A stretch of DNA of 6,722 bases from Deltaproteobacteria bacterium (lineage in GTDB: Bacteria > SAR324 > NAC60-12): the NCBI GenBank assembly GCA_002730365.1, contig PBZZ01000084.1, forward strand, positions 4,353-11,074, read 5' to 3'. How positions within the stretch are numbered: position 1 is the first letter of the stretch; each line of letters opens with the position of its first letter. A program made the position numbers and the translations under genes. This document shows, one piece after another, positions 1-5,989 of the stretch. The notes below the pieces were generated by a model. That model ran no database searches. It was not told where the DNA came from and saw only the letters and a list, made by a program, of their open reading frames with translations.

Positions 1-1
1 A

Positions 2-73
2 TATGCTCGCTTTTCCACTGGACAAGGGCTTTTCAGAATCTCTGAGTTTGTAGAGGAATTGGCGATTCTTTGA
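2..73 (+). CDS. possible C-terminal end of an unrecognised gene (partial)
   Basis: A plus-strand frame is open from the left edge to a TGA at 71-73. It ends in a short stretch that reads like an amphipathic helix (ISEFVEELAIL). It would converge on livF with about 60 bases between the two stops. I do not recognise a family in 23 residues. A second plus frame ends at a TAG at 51-53, and a minus frame is open from an ATG at 115 to the edge, so the choice of frame is uncertain. It could equally be non-coding. Confidence 0.25.
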   Translation, partial: YARFSTGQGLFRISEFVEELAIL

Positions 74-101
74 GGAGATTTTTGGAAGTCTTCCTTGAAG
101 C

Positions 102-125
102 AGTGAACGATTCATTTAATTTTTT
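102..125 (+). terminator. weak candidate terminator
   Basis: A low-GC hairpin (AGTGAA, loop CGA, TTCATT; six pairs including one G-T) runs into a T-rich tract at 115-125 on the plus strand. The position suits a plus-strand gene ending at 73. It overlaps no coding sequence, lying just beyond the livF stop. The stem is weak, so this is only a suggestion. Confidence 0.2.
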
Positions 126-135
126 GCTGTCATCC

Positions 136-846
136 TCACCCTCCAAGATAAGCCTTTCGCACTTCCTCATTGCCCAGTAGATTAGCTGTGGTATCGGTCA
201 ATTGAATTTTGCCATTTTCCAGAAGATAGCCCCGGTCTGCGAGTTGGAGAGCCAGGTGGGCGTTTTGTTCGACCAGTAGGATTGTCGTTTGTTGTTGCTG
301 GTGGATTTGGCGCAGGATCTCGAAAATTTGATGCACGATCATGGGAGCCAGTCCGAGAGATGGTTCATCGAGCAGCAGTAGTTGGGGGCGTCCCATCAGG
401 GCCCGAGCGATCGCCAGCATTTGCTGCTCACCACCGCTGAGGGTTCCTCCAAGCTGTGACTGTCGTTGACACAGGATCGGAAAGAGTTCCATCATTCGCT
501 CCAAATCTTCTCGGATGTGTTCTCGATCCCGACGTAGGTAGGCCCCCATTCGTAGATTTTCCAGCACGGTGAATTCTGGGAAGATGTGTCGACCTTCGGG
601 GACCAGCCCAATACCCAGCGCCTTGATCTGATCTGGAGTCAACTGCTGAATCGGTCTTCCTTCCCAAAGAATTTCTCCCTGGCGGGGTTGCACTAGCCCA
701 GCGATGGCCATCAGTAAGGTAGTCTTGCCAGCGCCATTGCTGCCCAAGATGGTCACGATCTCACTCGGTTTCACATAAAGAGAAATGCCCCGCAGAGCGA
801 GGATATTGGCGTAAGCACTGACCAAGTTATGGAGTTTCAGCATCAT
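136..846 (-). CDS. livF: branched-chain amino-acid type ABC transporter ATPase LivF
   Basis: Cytoplasmic ATPase of a HAAT-family ABC importer. It hydrolyses ATP to drive uptake of leucine, isoleucine and valine or related substrates such as amides and urea, paired with LivG on a LivH/LivM permease. The 236 residues match the usual LivF length. Visible motifs are Walker A at about 34-43 (GSNGAGKTT), the LivF-type Q-loop variant VPEGR at 82-86, signature LSGGEQQ at 136-142, Walker B LLLLDEP at 156-162, and the VEQN switch region at 192-195, where LivF typically has Gln in place of the H-loop His. The start overlaps the livG stop as ATGA; a second ATG follows at once (843), giving a TGATG junction. 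Either start implies translational coupling. A GGGGAG lies about 11 bases upstream inside livG. The substrate cannot be told from the ATPase alone, since urea (UrtE) and amide systems look alike. Confidence 0.93.
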   Translation of the reverse strand: MMLKLHNLVSAYANILALRGISLYVKPSEIVTILGSNGAGKTTLLMAIAGLVQPRQGEILWEGRPIQQLTPDQIKALGIGLVPEGRHIFPEFTVLENLRMGAYLRRDREHIREDLERMMELFPILCQRQSQLGGTLSGGEQQMLAIARALMGRPQLLLLDEPSLGLAPMIVHQIFEILRQIHQQQQTTILLVEQNAHLALQLADRGYLLENGKIQLTDTTANLLGNEEVRKAYLGG

Positions 847-1655
847 GAGATGGCCTGCTCCCCAAGATAAGCTCGGATCACCTCAGGATGCTGGCGAATT
901 TCCTGTGGTGGGCCTTCTGCGATCTTGCGCCCATGGTCTAGCACAATTATTCGATCCGAAATTTTCATCACCAGCCGCATGTCATGCTCAATCAGCAGGA
1001 TTGTCAGCTGAAACTCTTTCCGAAGCTCTACCAGCAACTCGTCCAGTTCTTCTGTTTCCTGCCGGTTCATGCCCGCTGCCGGTTCATCAAGCAGCAATAG
1101 AAAGGGATTGGTAGCCAGCGCCCGAGCAATCTCCAAGCGCCGTTGGGCTGCATAGGGTAGGCTGTCCGCAGTTACATGAGCGTACTGTTCCAACTCCATA
1201 CGCTGCAGCATTTGGAAGGAATCCTCACGAATCTGCTGTTCTTCTGCGCGGGTGCGGCGATCTCGCAGGAGCACACCCAACGTACTAGTTTTGGTGTGGA
1301 TCTGGCGTCCCATCATTACGTTCTCTATTACACTCTGTTTTTCGTACAGGCGGATGCTCTGAAAGGTGCGAGCTACACCCAGTTGGGCGATTTGGTAGGG
1401 CTTGAGACCGTTCAGTAGCTGTGTTTGATGATAGGGAGGATGCAGGTGTATTTCACCAAGCTTTGGAGGAAGAAAGCCTGTTATGCACTGAAAGCAGGTG
1501 GTCTTGCCAGCACCGTTGGGACCAATCAGCGCTAGAATTTCCTGGGATTGAACCTGAAAGCTCAGGTGCTCCAGGGCACGCAATCCACCAAATTCAAGTG
1601 TCAGTTGATCCACCTGGAGCACGGTAGAGTCTTGTGAAGCGTAGTTCTCGCTCAT
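843..1655 (-). CDS. livG: branched-chain amino-acid type ABC transporter ATPase LivG
   Basis: Partner ATPase of LivF in a HAAT-family importer. Counting from the ATG at 1655 (270 residues), Walker A is at about 45-53 (GPNGAGKTT), the Q-loop Gln at 99 in ARTFQ, the signature region LPYAAQRR at 166-173, Walker B LLLLDEP with D190/E191, and the switch His at 224 in IEHD. The LivG-specific EIARALATNP and DEPAAGMN stretches make the family clear. The signature reads Y-A-A-Q where LivG usually has Y-G-x-Q, so the second glycine of the LSGGQ motif is alanine. A longer frame begins at a TTG at 1673 but adds only MLEPPP and has no better ribosome site, so ATG 1655 is preferred. The gene is first in its unit, divergent from the receiver-LpxC gene. 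The livH, livM and binding-protein genes that often precede livG are absent here. Confidence 0.92.
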   Translation of the reverse strand: MSENYASQDSTVLQVDQLTLEFGGLRALEHLSFQVQSQEILALIGPNGAGKTTCFQCITGFLPPKLGEIHLHPPYHQTQLLNGLKPYQIAQLGVARTFQSIRLYEKQSVIENVMMGRQIHTKTSTLGVLLRDRRTRAEEQQIREDSFQMLQRMELEQYAHVTADSLPYAAQRRLEIARALATNPFLLLLDEPAAGMNRQETEELDELLVELRKEFQLTILLIEHDMRLVMKISDRIIVLDHGRKIAEGPPQEIRQHPEVIRAYLGEQAIS

Positions 1656-1696
1656 GGGTGGTGGTTCCAGCAAATGATCAAGATTTGCAGATTTTC

Positions 1697-1727
1697 TTGC
1701 CCTATTTCTGCCAAAGCTCGGTATGAT
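1697..1727 (+). promoter_or_regulatory. candidate sigma-70 type promoter for the receiver-LpxC gene
   Basis: TATGAT at 1722-1727 matches the -10 consensus at five of six bases. TTGCCC at 1697-1702 matches the -35 at four of six, with a somewhat long 19-base spacer. Transcription would begin near 1734 and leave a leader of about 50 bases before the ATG at 1785. The match is by eye, and the only other support is its position in the divergent intergenic gap. Confidence 0.35.
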
Positions 1728-1775
1728 GAGTGCACGCTAGCCGACAATTCCATCCGCCTTGTTATCCTTTGCTGC

Positions 1776-1780
1776 AGGAG
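1776..1780 (+). promoter_or_regulatory. ribosome binding site that sets the start of receiver-LpxC
   Basis: AGGAG lies 4 bases before the ATG at 1785. The same frame is open back to an ATG at 1674, but those extra 37 codons have no receiver-like sequence and cover the candidate promoter. The receiver fold begins right after 1785 (MNPIVVVDDE). Together these favour 1785 as the true start. The spacing is short. Confidence 0.6.
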
Positions 1781-1784
1781 TCGC

Positions 1785-3098
1785 ATGAATCCAATCGTGG
1801 TCGTTGATGATGAACCGGCGATTCGTAGTAGTCTGGCCGCCGTACTTGAAGATGAAGGCTATCCGGTACGCTGCTGTGCACATGCGCAGGAATTCTACGA
1901 CGCTCTGAAAGAGCAGCCAATGTCCCTGGTGCTACTCGACATTTGGCTTCCCGGCGAAGATGGCATGGCAATCCTCAAGAATCTGCGCAACGAACAGCCT
2001 GAACTGCCCGTGATCATGATGAGTGGACACGCCGGGATTGAAGCGGCTGTCAGCGCGATCAAGCTGGGAGCCCGGGACTTTCTGGAAAAGCCACTGCACC
2101 TGGATGTGTTGTTGGACAAGATCACCGGTGCCTTGCGAGCTACTCAACTAGCCGAGGAAGCGATTCTGCCTTCCGACACCCGGATCGAGACAGCGCCCTA
2201 CCAGCCCGCAACCAACCGGCAATCCGTAGAGCTGCGCAAGTCTGGACGTCCCCAGTGTACTCTTGGCGACAACGTAGTCCTCAATGGCACTGGTCTGCTC
2301 AGTGGTCGCAACACGGGCATTATTCTCAGTCCAGCGCCTCCAAGCAGTGGAATTCAGTTTCAAACCCTCGACGGCATTTCCATTCCTGGCAGAATCACGA
2401 GCCTGGAAGATTATCAGCATGCACAGAGCCAGCAGAGCTTTACCGCCAACTCTACGGTGCTGGCCCGGGAGAATCGACGTGTCCGCACGGTGGAGCACCT
2501 GATGGCCGCTTTGTCAATGGCTGGGCTGGACAATGTGTTGATCAAGGCCGATGAGGAAATCCCAAATGTGGACGGCTCAGCTCTTGATTTTGCGCGATTG
2601 CTCGACGAAGTAGGCACCGTGGATCAGGACGCTGAGGTGACGGAAGCGGTGATTTGCGAAAAACTCAGCATCGGTGAAGAAGATCTCGACCAGAAATATC
2701 TTTATGTGGAACCCTATGATGGTTTTGAAGTGACAATGCGGGTCAACTACCCACCACCGATCCTGGAACAGCAACTGACTTTCAACGCAGAGCAGGATTC
2801 CTTCCTGAATGAAATTGCACCAGCCCGCTCCTTCAACACCTTTCAAAACATTGACATGGCTCAGAAGATGGGTAAGGTCGGCAGCGGCTATCTCAACTCG
2901 CACATCATCATCTATGACGGCAAAGTGATCAACACCGAACTACGCTTTACGGATGAGTTTGTCCGACATAAGATCCTTGATCTGATCGGTGACTTGTTCC
3001 TGCTGGGCTATCCATTGCGTGGTCGGGTAGTGGCCAACATGACCTCCCATGGTTACAACCAGGCGCTGGTTCAGAAGATGTACAGCTGCTTTGCCTGA
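1785..3098 (+). CDS. lpxC: response-regulator receiver domain fused to LpxC deacetylase
   Basis: A 437-residue fusion. Residues 1-118 form an NtrX-like receiver: acidic pair D8/D9 in VVDDE, phospho-acceptor D52 in LVLLDIWLPG, switch serine S80 in MMSGHA, and K102 in LEKP. A loose linker of about 28 residues follows. From about 146 to the end is UDP-3-O-acyl-N-acetylglucosamine deacetylase, the zinc enzyme of the committed step of lipid A synthesis. The zinc ligands H238 (TVEHLMAAL), H395 and D399 (DEFVRHKILD) are present, as are E237 and the general acid H422 (TSHGYN). PNVDGSA and ARSF are also recognisable. Both domains therefore look active. The protein ends only 15 residues after H422, without the longer tail of E. 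coli LpxC. The DNA-binding or AAA+ output expected behind an NtrX receiver is absent. It is inferred, not shown, that phosphorylation tunes deacetylase activity, stability or oligomerisation. No histidine kinase gene lies in the window. Confidence 0.93.
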   Translation: MNPIVVVDDEPAIRSSLAAVLEDEGYPVRCCAHAQEFYDALKEQPMSLVLLDIWLPGEDGMAILKNLRNEQPELPVIMMSGHAGIEAAVSAIKLGARDFLEKPLHLDVLLDKITGALRATQLAEEAILPSDTRIETAPYQPATNRQSVELRKSGRPQCTLGDNVVLNGTGLLSGRNTGIILSPAPPSSGIQFQTLDGISIPGRITSLEDYQHAQSQQSFTANSTVLARENRRVRTVEHLMAALSMAGLDNVLIKADEEIPNVDGSALDFARLLDEVGTVDQDAEVTEAVICEKLSIGEEDLDQKYLYVEPYDGFEVTMRVNYPPPILEQQLTFNAEQDSFLNEIAPARSFNTFQNIDMAQKMGKVGSGYLNSHIIIYDGKVINTELRFTDEFVRHKILDLIGDLFLLGYPLRGRVVANMTSHGYNQALVQKMYSCFA

Positions 3099-3109
3099 TC
3101 AGGCAGAGC
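3088..3109. repeat. palindrome across the abutting stops of receiver-LpxC and suhB; possible bidirectional terminator
   Basis: TGCCTGATCAGGCA at 3092-3105 is a perfect 14-base palindrome centred on the junction of the two convergent stop codons (TGA at 3096-3098 and the complement TCA at 3099-3101). Imperfect pairing extends outward to GC/GC at 3088-3109 through one mismatch that is a G-U pair in plus-strand RNA. Either transcript could form an 8-pair stem with a 6-base loop. There is no T-tract on either side, so it is not a textbook intrinsic terminator. A second short inverted repeat (GCAACA-CC-TGTTGC, 3110-3123) follows inside the suhB 3' end. Confidence 0.45.
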
Positions 3110-3902
3110 GCAACACCTGTTGCATTTCGTCAAAGATCGCAGGTGCCCCAACAATCAGATCCAGTCCATAGAGTTCTGGTGGAACGCCCGGGGGCACCTC
3201 GCCAATGTGACCGATCTTCCCACCGGCCTCCCGAACAACCAGCTGGGCTGCCGCAAAATCCCAGGGACTGAGCGCCTCAAAAAACCCATCCATTCGTCCT
3301 GCCGCAATCCAACAGATATCCAGAGAGGCGGCCCCGATCCGGCGGATGTCCCCACAACTCTCCAACATCTTCTGAAACTTTGGAATCAGCTTAGGTCGTT
3401 CCTCTCGATTGTAGGGAAAACCGGTACCGATCAAGGCACCACGTAACTCTATCTGTGTAGTGATCTGCAACCGTTGTTCGTTGAGATAGGAACCTTCCCC
3501 TTGGACAACGTGAAATAGTTCTTCGAGGAAGGGGCAGTAGACGGCACCGACCCGTACCTGACCAGCCTCTGCATAAGCAATGGAGACCGCACACATCTGG
3601 TGATTACGGGCGTAGTTGACGGTTCCATCAATCGGGTCGATGATCCACAGTTGGCTCTGCAGCAGTTCTGGTGAAGAATAATCGGGCGCCAGCTCTTCCG
3701 AGAGAATCTGGTGTTCTGGAAAACGTTGTTGGATGCGACCGCGGATCAGTTGGTCTGATTTCAGGTCTGCCGAAGTGACCAACTCCTGATGGGTCTTGTA
3801 GTTGAGTGAAACGATTTGCTGATCACGTTCCTGACGAATCAGGTGTCCTGCTTCGAGAGCGATTTCCTGGGCGAATTGAGCGATTTCCTTCCAGTCCGAC
3901 AT
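3099..3902 (-). CDS. suhB: inositol-1-monophosphatase family phosphatase (SuhB-like)
   Basis: A 267-residue Mg-dependent phosphatase of the IMPase fold, the usual family length. It would remove phosphate from inositol monophosphate or similar sugar phosphates; E. coli SuhB also acts in rRNA transcription antitermination. Metal-site residues are all visible: D46 in TSADLKSD, E69/E70 in LSEE, D89 and D92 in WIIDPIDGT, and D215 in SPWDFAAA, followed by the family stretch VVREAGG. The GAASLDICWIAAGRMDGFFE segment is typical of SuhB. The start is the ATG at 3902, six bases after the stop of the broken DUF2851 gene. No good Shine-Dalgarno is present in that gap, which suggests that translation was coupled to the upstream gene. 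It converges on receiver-LpxC with no intergenic base. Substrate preference, including a HisN-like role, cannot be read from sequence. Confidence 0.92.
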   Translation of the reverse strand: MSDWKEIAQFAQEIALEAGHLIRQERDQQIVSLNYKTHQELVTSADLKSDQLIRGRIQQRFPEHQILSEELAPDYSSPELLQSQLWIIDPIDGTVNYARNHQMCAVSIAYAEAGQVRVGAVYCPFLEELFHVVQGEGSYLNEQRLQITTQIELRGALIGTGFPYNREERPKLIPKFQKMLESCGDIRRIGAASLDICWIAAGRMDGFFEALSPWDFAAAQLVVREAGGKIGHIGEVPPGVPPELYGLDLIVGAPAIFDEMQQVLRSA

Positions 3903-3908
3903 GAGGTC

Positions 3909-5317
3909 TCAGGGTAGTGGTTGTGAAGTTCCTTCCTGCAGCAGAGTGACCAGTTCACAGCGGTGGCAACCCTGGTGGAAGTTGTGGCAAAAGTCCTTGG
4001 CAAGCTGCAGCATTGAACAGTTGCTCAGTGGGAAGGTTGGGGCTTCCAGGGCAAAGAGATGCTGCTGCAGGAAGCGCGTGTGCCGATTTTCTGGCTCCGG
4101 AGGTAACACCAATAACAGACGATAAAGCAGGGACTCTAGTTCTGGTTCCTGGTGCTGTCGAGCATAGGCTAGGAAAAAGGGAAGCAAACCGTTGACCCAG
4201 AGCAGCACCTGTCGCTGTTCTCACAGCAACTGCTGATCGGGCAAGATCGCTGTCTAAGCGAAGCCGGCATGCTTGCGCCAAGGTTCCCAGTCCAGGGTAT
4301 GAAAGGCCCAATCATTCAACTGCAGTAGGGCCTGTCGTAACGTGTCCGTGGTGGCCAATGGCTCCAGTGTTTTCAATTGTTGCCGCCAGAAACGCAACAA
4401 TCTGAGTGGTGTAAATCGCTAAAGGTGATGAAACCAGCCGACGAGTAGGCGTTCCGGGCGTCCTTGGGGACGTCGGCTCTCTCGACGTGGAGCGCTCAAG
4501 CGATCGGTATTCTCCAAGCGTTCCCAGATCTGGAGCTAATGGACGTGTTCTCGGTGCAGATCTGCAGATTTGGTGGAGTCTCCGGAAGCAATCCACATAG
4601 TCTAAACCAGTGAGCCAGCAATTCAGCACGAGCACTGCGGAGAGGCTGATGTAGCAACGATTGTAGAGCCGACCAAGGCAAGCGTTGTGACAACTCGGCA
4701 AAGGGGGTGCTCCAGCTGGGGGCTCCCAGTGCAGCAAACAAAGCACGATGCAGTAGTTCCTCGGGTTCTACGGTATCCCAAGCCTGTTGAATGGGCTGCA
4801 TTTTTTGTTGTAGACGTTGCTCGGTGGCCTCCCACAAAAGCAGGCGCAGACGTTGCTGTCCAGTTTCAGGCAATAAGCTGCCACAATGTCCGGGCAAGCG
4901 ATTATACTCCTTGAGCAGTGTAGCACCATCAAGTACAAGTTGCTCCCACTTTTCCGGTAATTGGGTGGCCACTAGTTCGACGACTGGGACCGTCTGCCCA
5001 TCTTCACGAACCAATGGAGGAAGCCGAGAGTCGTGATAGAGCACCGCGTGCAGGATCACCTGTTGGTGGTAGGCTGGATCGTCGGGGTGCCCATACACCT
5101 GCCAGAGACGAGTGTGGGTATAGAATTCGACAGCGCCATAAAGCTGTTGATTGCCTAGACATAGCCGAGCTTCCAGAAAATCCGGACCAGCTCCAGAATT
5201 GAGCCAACCAGGAAACTCGACTCGTAGCTGTTCGCCGGTTGTTGTCCGAAACTCTGTGGCAACAGGTAGACACCAGAGCGCCTGTAGCAGTTGTTCAGGA
5301 GGATGCTTTTCCGGCAT
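3909..5317 (-). pseudogene. broken DUF2851-family gene
   Basis: The frame starting at ATG 5317 is clean for about 249 codons. It shows the DUF2851 hallmarks GAGPDFLEARL (about 42-52) and GHPDDPAYHQQVILHAV (76-92). Near 4555-4570 the frame must shift by minus one (or plus two). The new frame reads on as LQIWERLENTDRLS, then GRPERLLVGWFHHL, then LLWVNGLLPFFLAYA, and ends with the family's Cys-containing C-terminus (CHNFHQGCHRCE) and a TGA at 3909-3911. This downstream frame carries four in-frame stops: TAG 4536-4538, TAG 4419-4421, TAG 4254-4256 and TGA 4221-4223. Read through, the product would be about 470 residues, close to family size. The original N-terminal frame simply ends at TGA 4496-4498. 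DUF2851 has no established function that I know of. The gene sits 15 bases after the adenosyltransferase and 6 before suhB, as the middle gene of a probable unit. The family call rests on remembered motifs. Confidence 0.85.
4555..4569. repeat. 8-base tandem direct repeat and overlapping palindrome at the DUF2851 frameshift
   Basis: TGCAGATC followed by TGCAGAT gives a stretch with period 8 (seven matches). Its first 12 bases, TGCAGATCTGCA, are also a perfect palindrome. The element lies exactly where the DUF2851 reading frame must shift. Removing one 8-base unit restores the frame and gives PPNLHREHVH. A single-base deletion would also explain it. Confidence 0.55.
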
Positions 5318-5332
5318 GGTCGGGAGGTGGCT

Positions 5333-5947
5333 TCAGTCGTTAGTTGACCAACGCCAGTCAGGACGAGTGCTGCCAGGTTGCCAGAGCAGTTCGGTTTCAT
5401 CTAGCTTGGCTGTGACCCAGCGACCAAAGACGAACAGGGCATCAGAGAGGCGGTTGAGATACTTCAGAATTGCTGGATTGATGGGCTCAACTCGATGTAG
5501 ACGCAAGACCGCACGCTCTGCCCGACGACAAGTGGTGCGAGACTGATGCAGGAAGGCATTGAGTGGCGTTCCTCCTGGCAGGATGAAGCTCTTCAAGGGT
5601 TCCAGCTCGGTGTTCATCGCATCAATCACTTCTTCCAGCCAAGCTGCATCGGCTTCCTCCAGCTTGATCTGTCCAGGGTATTCGTCGCCTGGCAGTGTGG
5701 CTAGCTCGGAACCCATGTCGAAGAGCTTCTGTTGGATTGCCTGTAGGATCAACTCGAGCTTGTCTCGACGCTCGGATTGTGGCTTTTGGGCGTTGAAACT
5801 GCGAACCAACCCCAAGCAGCTGTTCAGTTCGTCGACAGTGCCAAAACCTTCGATTCGAGGGTGATTCTTGGGTAGACGGGTTCCGCCAACGAGACCGGTC
5901 TCGCCTGTGTCTCCGGTACGGGTATAGACTTTTGTGATGCGAACCAT
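5333..5947 (-). CDS. pduO: cob(I)yrinic acid a,c-diamide / cob(I)alamin adenosyltransferase, PduO type
   Basis: Transfers the 5'-deoxyadenosyl group from ATP to the reduced corrinoid, making adenosylcobalamin for B12-dependent mutases, dehydratases and similar enzymes; cytoplasmic and typically trimeric. The 204 residues match single-domain PduO/MMAB proteins. Motifs in order are the N-terminal ATP loop YTRTGDTGETGL (8-19), RIEGFGTVDELNS (31-43), QQKLFDMGSELA (72-83), FILPGG (121-126), RTTCRRAER (137-145) and YLNRLSDALF (163-172), all close to family consensus. The start at 5947 has a good Shine-Dalgarno. It is first in a minus-strand unit ahead of the broken DUF2851 gene and suhB, with 42 bases to a divergent broken gene. 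Its promoter must lie in or beyond that gap. A CATAAT on the minus strand (5987-5992) could be a -10, but I see no convincing -35. No other cobalamin gene or B12 riboswitch is visible. The symbol denotes the family, not a propanediol operon. Confidence 0.93.
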   Translation of the reverse strand: MVRITKVYTRTGDTGETGLVGGTRLPKNHPRIEGFGTVDELNSCLGLVRSFNAQKPQSERRDKLELILQAIQQKLFDMGSELATLPGDEYPGQIKLEEADAAWLEEVIDAMNTELEPLKSFILPGGTPLNAFLHQSRTTCRRAERAVLRLHRVEPINPAILKYLNRLSDALFVFGRWVTAKLDETELLWQPGSTRPDWRWSTND

Positions 5948-5956
5948 CGAGCAATA

Positions 5957-5961
5957 CTCCT
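5957..5961 (-). promoter_or_regulatory. ribosome binding site of the adenosyltransferase
   Basis: AGGAG on the minus strand sits 9 bases before the ATG at 5947. This is the clearest Shine-Dalgarno in the window and fixes the start just before the conserved VRITKVYTRTGD stretch. Confidence 0.7.
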
Positions 5962-5989
5962 GTTATGTTGGGATTTTTGAAGAGAAATT

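Noticed and set aside
84..94. GGAAGTCTTCC inverted repeat as a livF terminator
   Set aside because: The stem is at most five pairs with almost no loop, and no T-run follows in the livF direction.
843..1627. Several plus-strand open frames of 68-89 codons opposite livG
   Set aside because: They are antisense shadows of a well-conserved ATPase gene, with no recognisable protein pattern.
1674..1784. N-terminal extension of the receiver-LpxC protein from an ATG at 1674 (37 extra residues)
   Set aside because: The extra residues resemble no receiver sequence and cover the candidate promoter. An AGGAG precedes the ATG at 1785, where the receiver fold begins.
4312..4746. A 144-codon minus-strand open frame inside the DUF2851 region
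   Set aside because: It lies in the third frame, with low-complexity Arg/Thr/Pro-rich content and no family pattern. The DUF2851 signal runs through the other two minus frames.
4496..5317. A genuine short 273-residue DUF2851 protein
   Set aside because: Family-like sequence continues for about 200 codons downstream in another frame, so the 273-residue product is a frameshift truncation with about 24 out-of-frame residues at its end.
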